The notes beneath the pieces are model-generated. The model had not been told where the DNA came from and ran no database searches. It saw only the letters and a program-made list of their open reading frames with translations. From Schistocerca nitens (Eukaryota; Arthropoda; Insecta; Orthoptera; Acrididae): a stretch of DNA of 64,000 nt. Every line of letters starts with the position of its first letter. Positions within the stretch are counted from its first letter, which is position 1. The position numbers and the translations under genes are program-made. The stretch lies in assembly GCF_023898315.1 (NCBI RefSeq), contig NC_064622.1, forward strand, positions 175,418,178-175,482,177. Direction: 5' to 3'. Below, one piece after another: positions 35,395-46,205 of the stretch.

Positions 35395-35808
35395 GAAGAA
35401 ATGTCTGATGATGTATGTCTGGAGCACAGCATTATATGGTAGTGAAACATTAACTGTGGGAAAACTAGAACACAAGATAATAGAAGAATTTGAAATGTGG
35501 TGCTACAGAAGGTAGGTAAGGAATGAGGAAGTTCTCTCGAGAATTGGCAAGGAAAGGACTATATAGAAAACGCTGAAAAGAAGAAGGGACAGGACAGTAG
35601 GGCATATGTTAAGGCATCAGGGAATAATTTCCACAGTACTGGAGGGACCTGCAGAGGGTAAAAACCATACAGGAAGATAGAGATTGATATATATCCAGCA
35701 AATAATTGAGGACGTAGATTGCAAGTGCCAATTTGAGACAAATATGTTGGTACAGGAGAGGAATTCATGGTGGACCGCATCAAAGCTGTCAGAAGACTAA
35801 TGACTCCG
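35395..35808 (+). mobile_element. RTE-type LINE, copy C (3' end)
   Basis: Reads LYGSETLTVGKLEHKIIEEF, EMWCYRR, then GHMLRHQGIISTVLEGPAEG and a degenerate final block (WWTASKLSED-like), the last 130 or so codons of RTE ORF2. Heavily 5' truncated and decayed. Confidence 0.8.
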
Positions 35809-35814
35809 AAACAG

Positions 35815-37020
35815 AGAGAATGAGAGCAAGAGAAAGTCCTAATTTCTTCTATCTTATCTTCGTAGTCCTTACGCAGCAGTAAGATTGTTCCCAATCAGCT
35901 TTGAATGGTGGCTCTCTAAGTTTTCTCAATAGTGTTCCTGTAAAAGATCATCACCTTCCCTCCAGGGATTCCGTCTGAGTTCCCGAAGCATCTCCGTAAC
36001 AGCTGCGTGTTGTTCAAACAAATCTAGCAGCCCGCCTCAGAATTGCTTTGTGTCTTCCCATCCTATATGCAGTCTCCTTTACAGATGAACCACACCTTCC
36101 TAAAATTCTAACAATAAACCAAAGTCAACCATTTACCTTTCCAACTACAATCCTCACATGCTCATTCCATTTCATATCACTTTGCAAAATTATGCCTAGA
36201 TATTTAAATGATATGACTGTGTCAAGCAGGATACTACTAATGCTATATCTGAACATACAGGTTTGTTTTTCCTACTTATCCACAATGACTTATTTTTTCT
36301 ACATTTACAGCCAGCTGCAATTCACAACACCTACTACAAATTTTGTCTAATTCATCTTCTATCACCTTAGTCACTCAACTTTGACATCTTACCATACACC
36401 ACAGCATCATCAACAAACAACTGCAGATTGCTGCCCACGCTGTCCAATAGACCATTTACGTATACAGAAAATAATGGTGGCTCTATTACACTTCCCTGGG
36501 GCGCTACTGACAATTCCCTTGTCTTTGATGAACACTCGCCATTGAGGACAACACTGAATTCTATAACTGAAGAAGTCTTCAAGCCAATCACATATTTGAG
36601 AACATATTCCTCATAACGTAATTTTTTTTTAAAAGTCTGCGGTGGGGTACTGTGTCAAACGCTTTTTGGAAATCTACAAATATGGAATCTGCCTGTTGCC
36701 CCTCATACACAGTTCACAATTCTATGTGTCACAAACGGTAAGCTGAGGTTTGCATGAACAATGCTGACCTGTGGGCACAAGGTTTCAGTGTCAAAGAAAT
36801 TTATATTTGTCTGAGGATATGTTCAAGAATTCTGCAACAAACCAGTGTGAAGAATATTAGTCTGCAATTTTGCAAGTCTGTTCTTTTACACTTATATACA
36901 GGAGTCATCTTAACTTTTTTCCATTCGCTTGGGACTTCCATCCAGAACTGATGGCTTATTTGTTTTCACTTCTTACTCTACACCAGGGATGCTTATTACT
37001 ACATTTCCTAGCTTTCAAAA
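35815..37020 (-). mobile_element. CR1 LINE, 3' half
   Basis: Running leftward, it contains RT motifs APQGSVIEPPLFSVYVNGLL and LQLFVDDAVVYGKMS (36591-36367; the catalytic YADD box is altered to FVDD), the region encoding the thumb, and the 3' untranslated end (cgaagcatctccgtaacagc, cgtagtccttacgcagcagt). The right boundary matches the position ctctacaccagggatgctta, also seen in the 16.6-kb copy. Truncated at both ends and decayed. Confidence 0.85.
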
Positions 37021-39829
37021 CTAATAGTCCCTTTCTTGGAGAGGTGAGATGGACAATTTGAGGGAGGTTAAATGGACTGGCAATCTCTCATACCCATGGA
37101 CAAGAGGGATCCACCTTTAAGCTTCTTTCAATTTCTCGTAACTATTTTCTATGGACTGATAATCTCGCAGTCTAAGTTATCATCAGATGTGTTGCCAGAC
37201 ACCCCCTGCAAAAGATAATAAAGACAAAGTATGTAATATGTACCACTACTGTTTAAATAAACCTTTTTTAAAATTTGTTACAATTATTTCTCAAATCATC
37301 TTTTCCAAGCAGCCTTATCCTGCCAAAGATTTCCTTGCACACCTCTTCCTTCCACAACTAGGGACAGTTGTTTTCCCCATACCTCTCATGGTCTCTTTTT
37401 TCACTTGTGGATGCAATTCCAATATTCTCCTTGGCCAACAGTATCATCCAAATTTCCTCATGTGGCCATAGCATTTCATTGCTCCTCTATTCTTCAGTAC
37501 ATCTTTTTTGTAGGCCCCCCCCCCCCCCATACTTTTTATTTCTTCATTTTTCTGGTGTTGTAGTCTCAATCTTTGACAGCTTTTAAAATCAATTTCCAGA
37601 GCTGCTAATCTTTGTCAGTTTCTATGCACTAAAGATTTACTTCATGAATATACAAAATTAACCTGAAATTTAATGACAAAATATCAGAGGCTGTTCAGGG
37701 ATATTTTCTGGGTATGTTGGTGTAAAGAACCCATAGTCTCTGGAGGCTCATTACACACAGTAATAAAGTAATTATTTACTTGGTTTGCTTCCCCAATTAT
37801 CTTTGTTTCTGTGAAAAGATCTTCATAACAGTGAAGAAGTGTGCAATATGCACATCACCAAAAGGCACAACACATAACATCGAGTAATGCAACAACGATC
37901 ACAAACAGAAGTACTATCACTGTGGGAACAGCTCAGTATTTGGTCATCAAGCTGTTCTCTCACTGCATTCAGTGAACCCATACACTAGGTGCATATCAGC
38001 CAATTGTTCATCAGTAAATTTGTCTATACTGCTTTGTATCACTGCTGATGTACAACCCTGCTGCAAAAACAAACCAGAGAGGGAACAAAGCAGTGCTGAA
38101 GCCCAAGCTTGAGGGTGAGAGTAAATTGGGCTTTATCATTATCAAGGACTGTAATGTTTGTTTCCAAAGTCACAATGTGCATACTGTCAAAATATGCATT
38201 GTTTCTGCATTTCAATGAAAATATATGTGCAACAAAGATAAATGGTGATAAGAAATAAAATGAAATGCAATTATTCTTTTAGGAGGTACCAGAGATGAAT
38301 GTATCGAATTACCTTTGACAATCCACATTTTTACCCCCAATTAGAGCTCAGTTTCACTGGGTATACACAGCCCGTATCACACATTGACTTTTCGCAATTA
38401 TTGAGTCCACTTGCTGCAAATTTTCTGTGCTATCTCAGCCCCCACCAGAACTAATGCGCTATGTATGTGTCACTTGATGATATAAAGTACTGGAATTCCA
38501 ATACATCAAATAACTTCAACCAAGCTATATCTGTCTGAAGTTCTGCCTTGGAATAATTGCCACCATAACCACAATTCTTTCAGTACAAATCATTATTAAT
38601 TTCTTGTTGCCCTCTGAAAATCTGCAGCATTACAGGCAGCTGCTATACGCTTACTCAACCATTTCCCTTGCTATGTGACTCTTATCAACACAACTGTTCC
38701 TGATTTCATAACCCCAGACCTACCCAAACCACTAACATGTGAGGAATCTATGAAGCAACCTGTGTCGTACACCAGCTGATGTGATGTGAAACCACTCTTC
38801 AGGTTTAAAGGCTGGGTATCAGGGACTCTTTAACTGAAGAAATATAGACAACAATCTCTCACAGTCAGTCACACACTTGTGCAACATGTGGTTCAACAGA
38901 TCATGTATGTACAGAACGCCCCAATTTCATTTCCTTACAAAATAAAATTCCACCTCCGACAATGCTCATACCATCCATGCCCACTTAAACGTCAATATTT
39001 TGTGGAGTTACACACAACTTACAGAAAACAATACACCACGAGCCATTTCAAATTCATGCCCTCATTCTCCTTTCAGGAGTCATCGCAATGGATCAGACCG
39101 ATATCTGTTATCAATGGCACATAGCAAAAACACTGACACACTACCCCAAAGAAAATAACAGACCCACACAAGAAAAATACACCATCTCCAATAAAATCTC
39201 AGTCTGCGAAGAATCAGACAGACATCCATGACAAACACAATTATGCAGGGCTAGCAAAGTAATTACTAGCAAAACATGTTACCTGGAAAATTTACAGGAG
39301 TCCAAAAATATAATTTACGTTTCTAACGGCTTGACTGCTTCTCTTTCATAATGCATAAGCTTTCCACAAGCCCAAACATTTTCTTATACGACAAAATCTA
39401 CAAAACAATGACTGGATGGGTATCACATATTACTGGGGACCTATACAGTGTTGTACAGGAATGTGGGAAGAATACTGCTGTAAAAAGACAGTGCAAAGAT
39501 ATTACGCTTTAGGTGACAACTGTTCCACCAATAAAAAAGATGCATTCATTACATTTTTTTAATACAGAAAAGATGTTTACATTATATTGAGAGTCACTGA
39601 AAGCACAAGTAAATTATTAATTTAAATAACATTAAATTTAATTGATGAAAGTCAAATGAATAAACTTTGTTACGGAAATTTAAATGGTTAACCCTCAAGA
39701 TCAATACAAAAATGTATAAGACAACTTAATACATACTATATACATGAAAAAGGGCAAGGATGCACAAAATGTAAACAAACAATTATAAATAAATCTGAAA
39801 AAGACATAGGGCAACAAAGAAACAGATGG
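37021..39829. other. no gene seen
   Basis: Featureless A/T-rich DNA. A run of 14 C occurs at 37515-37528. No recognisable coding homology or terminal repeats. Confidence 0.55.
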
Positions 39830-40067
39830 CTTCCCTGAAGGCAGAACAGGCTGTAAATATACTCCATAAAGTGAAGAACAAAGTATAAAAATTTGTCAGG
39901 TGTAGAATGCAAAAAGAGAATACAGATACCAAAACAAAGAAATTGTCGGAATAGGCAAAGTGGTGAAACAGGAATGGCTACAGAAATGCAGAGATGTAGA
40001 AGTACGCATGACTATGGAAAATATAGATGGAGGAAAGGACACTGCAGTACTAAACAAGGGGAAGGCT
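39830..40067 (+). mobile_element. RTE-type LINE, copy D/E, left piece
   Basis: A decayed RTE linker. The nucleotide sequence aligns with copy B around 26985-27130, and the plus strand reads EWLQKCRDVEVRMTMENIDG (copy B: GWLEDKCKDVEAYLTRGKID) and then VLNKGKAA, equivalent to LLSKEGKAE in copy B. The homology stops at about 40067 and resumes at 43625 with the next RTE residues. Confidence 0.72.
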
Positions 40068-40282
40068 GCTGCTGCTCATTGGAACATTAGAAATCATCAC
40101 AGTGGTTGATTCTTCCCCTTGTGTTGGAGTATTAAAACACTAAGCATTTTGCTTTCCTGTTTTCTTTGGTTGCGGTTGCTGTAATTTCTTGTCCTAGCAT
40201 CAGTGCTATCAGTATGAGGGTGGCCAAAGCAGCTGACTAGTCAGAGGCCTCTGGAGCTTTCCATGATGCACGGACTGGCAGT

Positions 40283-43200
40283 TCAGTCTGCTGGTTGTTG
40301 GGAAGCGGGCAGCATGCCTGTTTCCACAGCCATCTTTACAGCAGCATAAATCCGTTGTGGGAGATTCCTGATTGTCTCCTCTAGCAGGGCAAACTGTCTA
40401 GGTATATCTGCAAGCTGTTCAGCAGTGGTAAAGCTGTTGCTGGGCATTATGTCAGTGCAGTTGGTGGCTTCAGCATTAACACTATCTTCACCTTTGACAT
40501 AGCTGGTGCCATTTCTGGAACTATTCTGGCCCATGGAGGTGGAGACCAAACCCTCCTGTTCTGCCTCCCCCGCAGCATGCGGACAACACCGCAGCTTCTG
40601 TTTTGGTGCACTGTCAAGCTGTAATTCAGACATACGCTTTTTGGCGTGGGTCTGCCCAAGTCTATTGGCTGTTGGGCCCATAAAGCTTGTGTCTGATGCA
40701 GACAGCAGCTTTGCTTTGCTAACATCACTAATGAGGTCCACATGTGGCAGTGCGGTTGGATCTAGATGGCAGACAGAATGGTTAGCCTTCTCTTGCTTAG
40801 GCTGGCTGCAAGGTACTTCATGCTGGCGAGCCCCACAGTTCATGAACTTCAGTGCTTTGTTTCTGAGGAGCAGACATTTCTGGCTTTGATGTTCACCGGT
40901 ACACTGGATGCAAATGTCAAGCTGTGAACAATGGTGTGCCATATGTCCAATGGCCTGGCATCGGAAACATCGAGGGCCACCCCGCCTTCTCTTCAGGTTT
41001 TCCACGCTAATGATTCTGTTGGCAATCAGCGTGATGCTAAAAATTTTCCTGTTCTGTGGGGTCTCAGGAACTACAACCAGAAATAGAGGCATTTCCCTCC
41101 CTGTCTTTGGATATTTCATGCGCACCACAAAGTGTACAGCAAATCCAAGCTCTTCCAGTTCCTTCCACAGGTGATGTGGCTGAAAAGTACGTGGTAGTCC
41201 ACGGAAGACTGCTGTGATGACTTTGTCCGCGTGGGTAGTATGAGTGTAAAACAGAATTTGACGTGCTGCTGCTTCACTCTCGACTCTTTTATAGTCCGCA
41301 ATGTTACAGAAATTGACCCGGATGAGGTCTTTACCTGCAGTTCTCACACTGAAGTCCTCTGTTGTCCACTCTTTAAGTAACTGCAGGAAATATCTGTAGT
41401 GGCCCTTGATGTGTAGGATGATTGGTGGTGGCTTAAGCTCTGCCTGCTTGACAGATTGTAGGTCACTGTTGCTGGAACCAGGCCCTTCTTTCATTCCTCC
41501 TCCTACGACTTCATTTGTTATTCTTCCTCCTGCGACACCTCCGTTCGCTGTCCCTCCTCCTGCGACACCTCCGTTCGCTGTCCCTCCTTCTGCGACACCT
41601 CCGTTCGCTGTCCCTATTCCTGCTCCTGCGACACCTCCTTTCGCTATTCCTCCTCCTGCGATACCTCCTTTCGCTATTCCTCCTCCTGCGACACCTCCTT
41701 TCGCTATTCCTCCTCCTGCGACACCTCCGCTCGCTATTCCAACTCCTGTGACAACTCCGTTCGCTATTCCTCCTCCTGTAACACCTCCATTCGCTATTCC
41801 TCCTCCTGTAACACCTCCATTCGCTATTCCTCCTCCTACTACATCTCCATTCCTTATTCCTCGTCCTACAACACCTCCATTCGTTATTCCTCCTCCTCTG
41901 ACTACTTCAATTGTTACTCCTCCTCCTCCGACTACTAAATTCCTTATTCCTCCTCTTATGACTACTAAATTCCTCATTCCTCCTCCTACGACTACTCCAT
42001 TCATTATCCCACCTCCTCCAACTGTTCCATTTGTTATTGCTTCTCCTACAACTGTTCCATTCGTTATTCCTTCTCGTACAACTACTCCATTCCTTATAAC
42101 TCCTCCCAAGACTGCTCCATTGTTTATTCCTTCTCCTGTGACAGTTCCATTCCTTATTCCTCCTGCTATGACTTCTCCATTCCTTATTCCTCCTGCTGTG
42201 ACTTCTCCGTTCCTTATTCCTCCTGCTGCAACTTCTCTGTTCCTTATTCCTCCTGCTACAACTTCTCCATTTGTTATTCCTCCTGCTACAACTTCTCCAT
42301 TTGTTATTCCTCCTGCTACAACTTCTCCATTTGTTATTCCTTCGTCTTCAGTTTCTTCATTCATCAATCCCTCTTCTTGTTCTTCTGTTTTTTCTATCAT
42401 TAATCCTCCTTCAACTTCCTCCTTCATTATTTCTTTATCAACAATTTCTTCTTCTTCATTATCAATTTCTTCTTCTTCAAAATCAATTTCTTCTTCATCT
42501 ATTATTCCTCCTTCTACTACTTCTCTATTCATTATGCCGTCTTCAGTTTCTTCATCCACTATTCCCCCTCCTTCGATTTCTTCATTCACTATTCCTCCTC
42601 CTTCAGTTTCTTCATTAATTAAATCTTCTTCTTCTATTTCTTCATTCCTTAATCCTCCTCCTCCTCTTTCTATTTCTTTATTCATTATGCTTTCTTCCGT
42701 TTCTTCATTCATGAATCCTTCTTCCGTTTCTTCATTCATGAATCCTTCTTCCGTTTCTTCATTCATGAATCCTTCTTCCGTTTCTTCATTCATGAATCCT
42801 TCTTCCGTTTCTTCATTCATGAATCCTTCTTCCGTTTCTTCATTCATGAATCCTTCTTCCGTTTCTTCATTCATGAATCCTTCTTCCGTTTCTTCATTCA
42901 TGAATCCTTCTTCCATTTCTTCATTCGTTATTTCTTCCTCTTCATCAATTTCTTGTTCTTCATAATCAATTTCTTCTTCATGTATTTCTTCATTGACTAT
43001 TTCTTCATTGACTATTTCTTCATTGACTATTTCTTCATTGACTATTTCTTCATTGACTATTTCTTCATTGACTATTTCTTCTTCACCACCATCATCATAT
43101 TCATTGTCTTGCACTACGGAGGCACTGTCAGTGTCACTGCACAATGAATTAGCACAATTCTCCCCATCAGATGGGTTTTGTGGTAGAGTTGTGTGGTCGG

Positions 43201-43612
43201 TAGACAACCCTCTTCTATCGTGAACAACCTCAGTTTTCCACCTCCTGTTCAAGGGGGGTATGATGGCAGCAGGTCTCTTGCCACTAGCATATGCTTTCTG
43301 AAATGCAGTAGAGAAGCGTTTATGTAGCTGCTCCGAATCGATGTGATTTGACTCTTGAATTGCATTTTGTTGTTTTTGCTGCTGCAGCTTATATTCCTGA
43401 TGGCACTCAGGAAGCTTTGCATGGACAACAGTGTTTTCTTCTGGCATCAGCAATGGCACTGAATTCCCTGCAGTTTTGAAGTGGTGTGGAACACTTCGAA
43501 AGTGGCGAGGGCATACCAAGCAATGGTATTCCCCTGCTACATGCTGTGGTACCATATTGGGAGCTCCATCTGCATCACATACCTCCATCTCCCCAGTTTC
43601 AAATTCGCCCAT
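40283..43612 (-). CDS. large LINE-ORF1-like protein with tandem repeats, RRM-like region and zinc knuckles
   Basis: Uninterrupted frame of 1109 codons from the Met at 43612. The frame is open for another 86 codons upstream, but that part is antisense RTE sequence, so I take MGEFETGEMEVCDADG as the start. Layout: 1-175, a unique region with a CLVC...HH motif and a Gln-rich helix; about 178-420, acidic repeats of NEEIV (5 residues) and MNEETEEGF (9 residues); about 425-705, some 27 copies of a 10-residue Gly-rich repeat (GIxNGxVxGG); about 735-880, an RRM/PRE_C2HC-like region (FRGLPRTFQPHHLWKELEEL, then a GFAVHFVVRM strand); 882-895, CFRCQAIGHMAHHC knuckle, then CIQCTGEHQSQKC; tail ending in an amphipathic helix. 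The C-terminal half resembles jockey/X-element ORF1. Role inferred: RNA binding. No RT follows it. Confidence 0.75.
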   Translation of the reverse strand: MGEFETGEMEVCDADGAPNMVPQHVAGEYHCLVCPRHFRSVPHHFKTAGNSVPLLMPEENTVVHAKLPECHQEYKLQQQKQQNAIQESNHIDSEQLHKRFSTAFQKAYASGKRPAAIIPPLNRRWKTEVVHDRRGLSTDHTTLPQNPSDGENCANSLCSDTDSASVVQDNEYDDGGEEEIVNEEIVNEEIVNEEIVNEEIVNEEIVNEEIHEEEIDYEEQEIDEEEEITNEEMEEGFMNEETEEGFMNEETEEGFMNEETEEGFMNEETEEGFMNEETEEGFMNEETEEGFMNEETEEGFMNEETEESIMNKEIERGGGGLRNEEIEEEDLINEETEGGGIVNEEIEGGGIVDEETEDGIMNREVVEGGIIDEEEIDFEEEEIDNEEEEIVDKEIMKEEVEGGLMIEKTEEQEEGLMNEETEDEGITNGEVVAGGITNGEVVAGGITNGEVVAGGIRNREVAAGGIRNGEVTAGGIRNGEVIAGGIRNGTVTGEGINNGAVLGGVIRNGVVVREGITNGTVVGEAITNGTVGGGGIMNGVVVGGGMRNLVVIRGGIRNLVVGGGGVTIEVVRGGGITNGGVVGRGIRNGDVVGGGIANGGVTGGGIANGGVTGGGIANGVVTGVGIASGGVAGGGIAKGGVAGGGIAKGGIAGGGIAKGGVAGAGIGTANGGVAEGGTANGGVAGGGTANGGVAGGRITNEVVGGGMKEGPGSSNSDLQSVKQAELKPPPIILHIKGHYRYFLQLLKEWTTEDFSVRTAGKDLIRVNFCNIADYKRVESEAAARQILFYTHTTHADKVITAVFRGLPRTFQPHHLWKELEELGFAVHFVVRMKYPKTGREMPLFLVVVPETPQNRKIFSITLIANRIISVENLKRRRGGPRCFRCQAIGHMAHHCSQLDICIQCTGEHQSQKCLLLRNKALKFMNCGARQHEVPCSQPKQEKANHSVCHLDPTALPHVDLISDVSKAKLLSASDTSFMGPTANRLGQTHAKKRMSELQLDSAPKQKLRCCPHAAGEAEQEGLVSTSMGQNSSRNGTSYVKGEDSVNAEATNCTDIMPSNSFTTAEQLADIPRQFALLEETIRNLPQRIYAAVKMAVETGMLPASQQPAD
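41490..42350. repeat. 30-bp minisatellite encoding a decapeptide repeat
   Basis: About 27 diverged units, e.g. tcctcctgcgacacctccgt and tcgctattcctcctcctgta on the plus strand. They encode G-I-x-N-G-x-V-x-G-G on the minus strand. Unit length stays a multiple of three (one unit is two residues longer), so the frame is kept throughout. Confidence 0.93.
42690..42920. repeat. 27-bp minisatellite encoding MNEETEEGF
   Basis: Eight to nine nearly identical units of ttcttccgtttcttcattca plus tgaatcc. Far less diverged than the 30-bp array, so it expanded or was homogenised recently. Confidence 0.95.
42990..43082. repeat. 15-bp minisatellite encoding NEEIV
   Basis: Six perfect units of attgactatttcttc. 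Confidence 0.97.
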
Positions 43613-43624
43613 GAAGTGACAATA

Positions 43625-44000
43625 ACGCTGAAAGATGGAAATAATACGTATAAGGGCTACATGAAGGAGAGAGAATTGAAGACAACAGTATGGAAAGGAT
43701 AGAGGAAATGGATGAGGATGATGAGATGGGAATGTGAACTGCGAGAAGGATTTGATACAGCACTGAAGACCTAAGATTGAACAAAGTATCGGGGTGGATG
43801 GCATTCCCTCAAAATTATTACGTTCATTGAGAGAACCAACCAAATTTTCCACCTGCCAAGCAGGATACATAATACATAAGAAATACCCTAAGGCAGATTA
43901 TAATATTAACGAAAGTAAAACGAAGATACTGGTGCGAAAGACAAATTAAGTCAGGTGATGTTGATCAATGGAATTCATTTAGAAAATGATACCCTAAAAT
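43625..44000 (+). mobile_element. RTE-type LINE, copy D/E, right piece
   Basis: Begins gctgaaagatggaaa (copy B GKAETWKEYI), continues through KERELK...EEMDEDDEMG, a frame-shifted match to EFDRALKDLSRNKAPGVDNI, and after an internal deletion a piece matching MNINQSKTRIMECSRIK and GDAEGIRLGNETLK (43890-43995). Old and decayed. Confidence 0.72.
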
Positions 44001-45480
44001 AGGCATAGACAAATGGGTTCTGCAATTGCTCCAGCCGTGCTCCTGCCTAGCACAGCAGCAAGTGGGGGTGAGGATGGAGGAGGAAAAGGAAAGCTGCAGC
44101 CAGACACTATTACACATAGTCCATCACCTTGTCAAACACAAAGCAGTTTGCCGACAACATTACTTATGTTAAATTAAATTTACATTCTGCATCAGGAATA
44201 CTATGGCATCCATGCAGTTGTTCAAATACAAAAAAGTGGAGAAGCCGTTATCATTCAATGCGACAGAATGGGAGTTGCTTTACTTTTCATATTGTTTGAA
44301 GCCATGCAAAGTGCTTAGTGCTTAACATGCTATCGTAAAATTATGAGCTGGAAAAACATTCACTGGATCATCATTACACCAGCCACAAAGACAATGATGC
44401 ACTTGTCTTCCAAGGAACAAGAATGAATGCTGGCTGAATTGAAAGAAGCCATACAGGAAAAAACTGAGTTAAGGGTAAAGTAGTGAAAAAGTCTTTGATG
44501 GTCGACATCATTTCTTTGAATTCATTAAGTATCTTAGTGCAAAGGGAGTGTCATTTGGTAGCAGAAATTGCAGACAAAAGACTGATTCTATCAAATAAAA
44601 ATGTATTCTATGGAAAAATCAACTTAAAGTTCATGATATGGAACATTTCTCAGAACTCAAGGCAGTCATTTGTGGACCAGACATGACTAAATATGTTTTT
44701 TAGTAATTGAAACATTTCATCATGAGTTCTCAAACAGAAGACTGATTTTGTTTGTTTGTAATGTACCACTTTACTTCTACCTTGAGCTACTAAACATACA
44801 GTGTAGCACCCAGTTCAATGACTATTTTGTCCAGTATGTAAATTTATAAGACTTCTATACAACAGTACCCCAAGAGCAATGTTCTTGAATGCAGAGACAA
44901 GCTACTAAAGTTATTTCAATGTATGGTTCAACATGTGTGAGAGCTTTTTCTCTCTCTCTTTCATTAAATCGGCAAAGCACTGCAGACGTTTAGTTGGTTT
45001 TAACAGATCTTAATCTGCATAACTCCATGTGTTCCACTGCATGAAAAACCATAGATGCAGACACATTATGTATTCTAAAATCAAAATGTGTATAAATTAA
45101 TAAACATTATGACTTATTGTTAAAAGCCTGTAGGTAAAGCTCTTGTAGCACTGCTAATTGTGTTAGCTCTGTCTAACATACTATGTAATAAACGTTATTG
45201 CTCTCACAAAAAAATAAAAAGGTGAAAATCAACACTAGTGATAAAATCCTGCTTACAAAAGTTAGGTGCAATATCTGCCTCTTAGAAGTAGTTGCACTGT
45301 GTTGCAAATACATCTTCCTTAGTTTCTCGGATGTGCAGCCTTCAGGATACAGTCATCTCAGTCGCACACCTTCTTGGAATAACGCACTGGTGGGGGAAGC
45401 TGGAGCACTGAGCAGGCTTAGCTGCATTTGCGGAGCGCGAGCGCACTTTGGGAGCGAAAATCTTGGCCAGGCCTTTACTA
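44001..45480. other. no gene seen
   Basis: No recognisable coding homology. A G/C-richer patch at 45.33-45.48 kb stands out from its A/T-rich surroundings, but no promoter or gene can be claimed. Confidence 0.5.
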
Positions 45481-45484
45481 AAGG

Positions 45485-45928
45485 TAGTAGATGACTTATG
45501 CTATTCAGGGAAGAAAATAGATGGCAAATACTGAAGTAGTGAGGAAATAAAATATGGATTGGCAATAGTAAGAGAAGCTTCTGAAATGTAATGATACTGC
45601 AAAATGCTGCAGATTGCGTGGGTACATTGGATCATAATGTGGACATGGTGAATCGAAATGGGAGAAAAATTTATGGTACAATTTGAGTAATACAAAAGAC
45701 TGGTTGATACATCACATCCTGAAGCAGACAGGACTCTCCGGTTTAGTAATACAAGGAAGTGTGGGGGATGAAACTGGGAAAAAACAGACAAAGGCTTGAA
45801 TACAGTAAGCAAGTTCGCGGGGAAATAAGTTGCAGTTGTATAGAAAGAGGCTTGTGAAGGAAAGAGTAGCATGGAGAGCTGTATCAGTCTTCCAACTGAA
45901 GACCCCAACAATAACAACAGGATAAATG
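45485..45928 (+). mobile_element. RTE-type LINE, copy F (3' end)
   Basis: Decayed C-terminal RTE sequence (ILQNAADCVGTLDHNVDMVN-like, then ending in RVAWRAVSVFQLKT), followed by a degenerate aacaataacaaca tail. Equivalent to 28480-28868 of copy B. Confidence 0.75.
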
Positions 45929-46168
45929 AAAACTGTATAACTGTCCATGACCAATTACAACATTTCAGATTTTATCTATAGCTCATACCATTCTCCAAAA
46001 ATTAAAGTTTTCCTTTTTATTGTAGCTTTCCTTATGTTTTAACTCATCATTTATTTTACTTGTAGGCAACTTTGAATAAAATAAGATCATAAACCACATC
46101 ATCACACATCTGCAACTAAGCAAAATAATGTAATAGTAAAATGACGAACAACTGAATGCCAAAATGAC

Positions 46169-46205
<37 letters not shown>
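46169..46205. repeat. (AAT)n tract 1
   Basis: About 12 AAT units, directly before the truncated R4/Dong-type LINE copy. Confidence 0.97.

Larger units (their letters stand above)
40068..43624 (-). mobile_element. ORF1-only element inserted into an RTE LINE
   Basis: A 3.56-kb block separates two consecutive pieces of one RTE copy: the left piece ends at the ...NKGKA position and the right piece starts at AERWK (copy B: KAETWKEYI). The block holds a single large minus-strand ORF that begins only about 13 bp from the right border, plus about 210 bp of 3' untranslated sequence. No inverted repeats, LTRs, poly(A) or clear target duplication (at most gct) are seen. The left border has (gct)n and an 11-bp inverted repeat (40054-40064/40112-40122). 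It could be a half-LINE-like retroelement or a LINE that lost ORF2. Confidence 0.6.

Noticed and set aside
41406-42965. Proline-rich 519-codon open frame on the plus strand
   Set aside because: It is the antisense of the tandem-repeat arrays of the minus-strand ORF. Repeats with a period divisible by three and few A/T-type stops stay open on both strands.
42690-43082. CRISPR-like array
   Set aside because: Units are contiguous 27-bp and 15-bp coding repeats with no unique spacers.
43627-43645. A good-looking splice acceptor (ttccatctttcag) just before the start of the large ORF
   Set aside because: The bases belong to RTE coding sequence (GCTGAAAGATGG = AERW) outside the inserted block; a splice site there would be accidental.
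43613-43870. An 86-codon upstream extension of the large minus ORF
   Set aside because: This stretch is antisense to a decayed RTE fragment, so it is unlikely to be part of the real protein.
45330-45480. G/C-rich patch as a promoter or CpG island
   Set aside because: Too short, no TATA or initiator context and no gene next to it.
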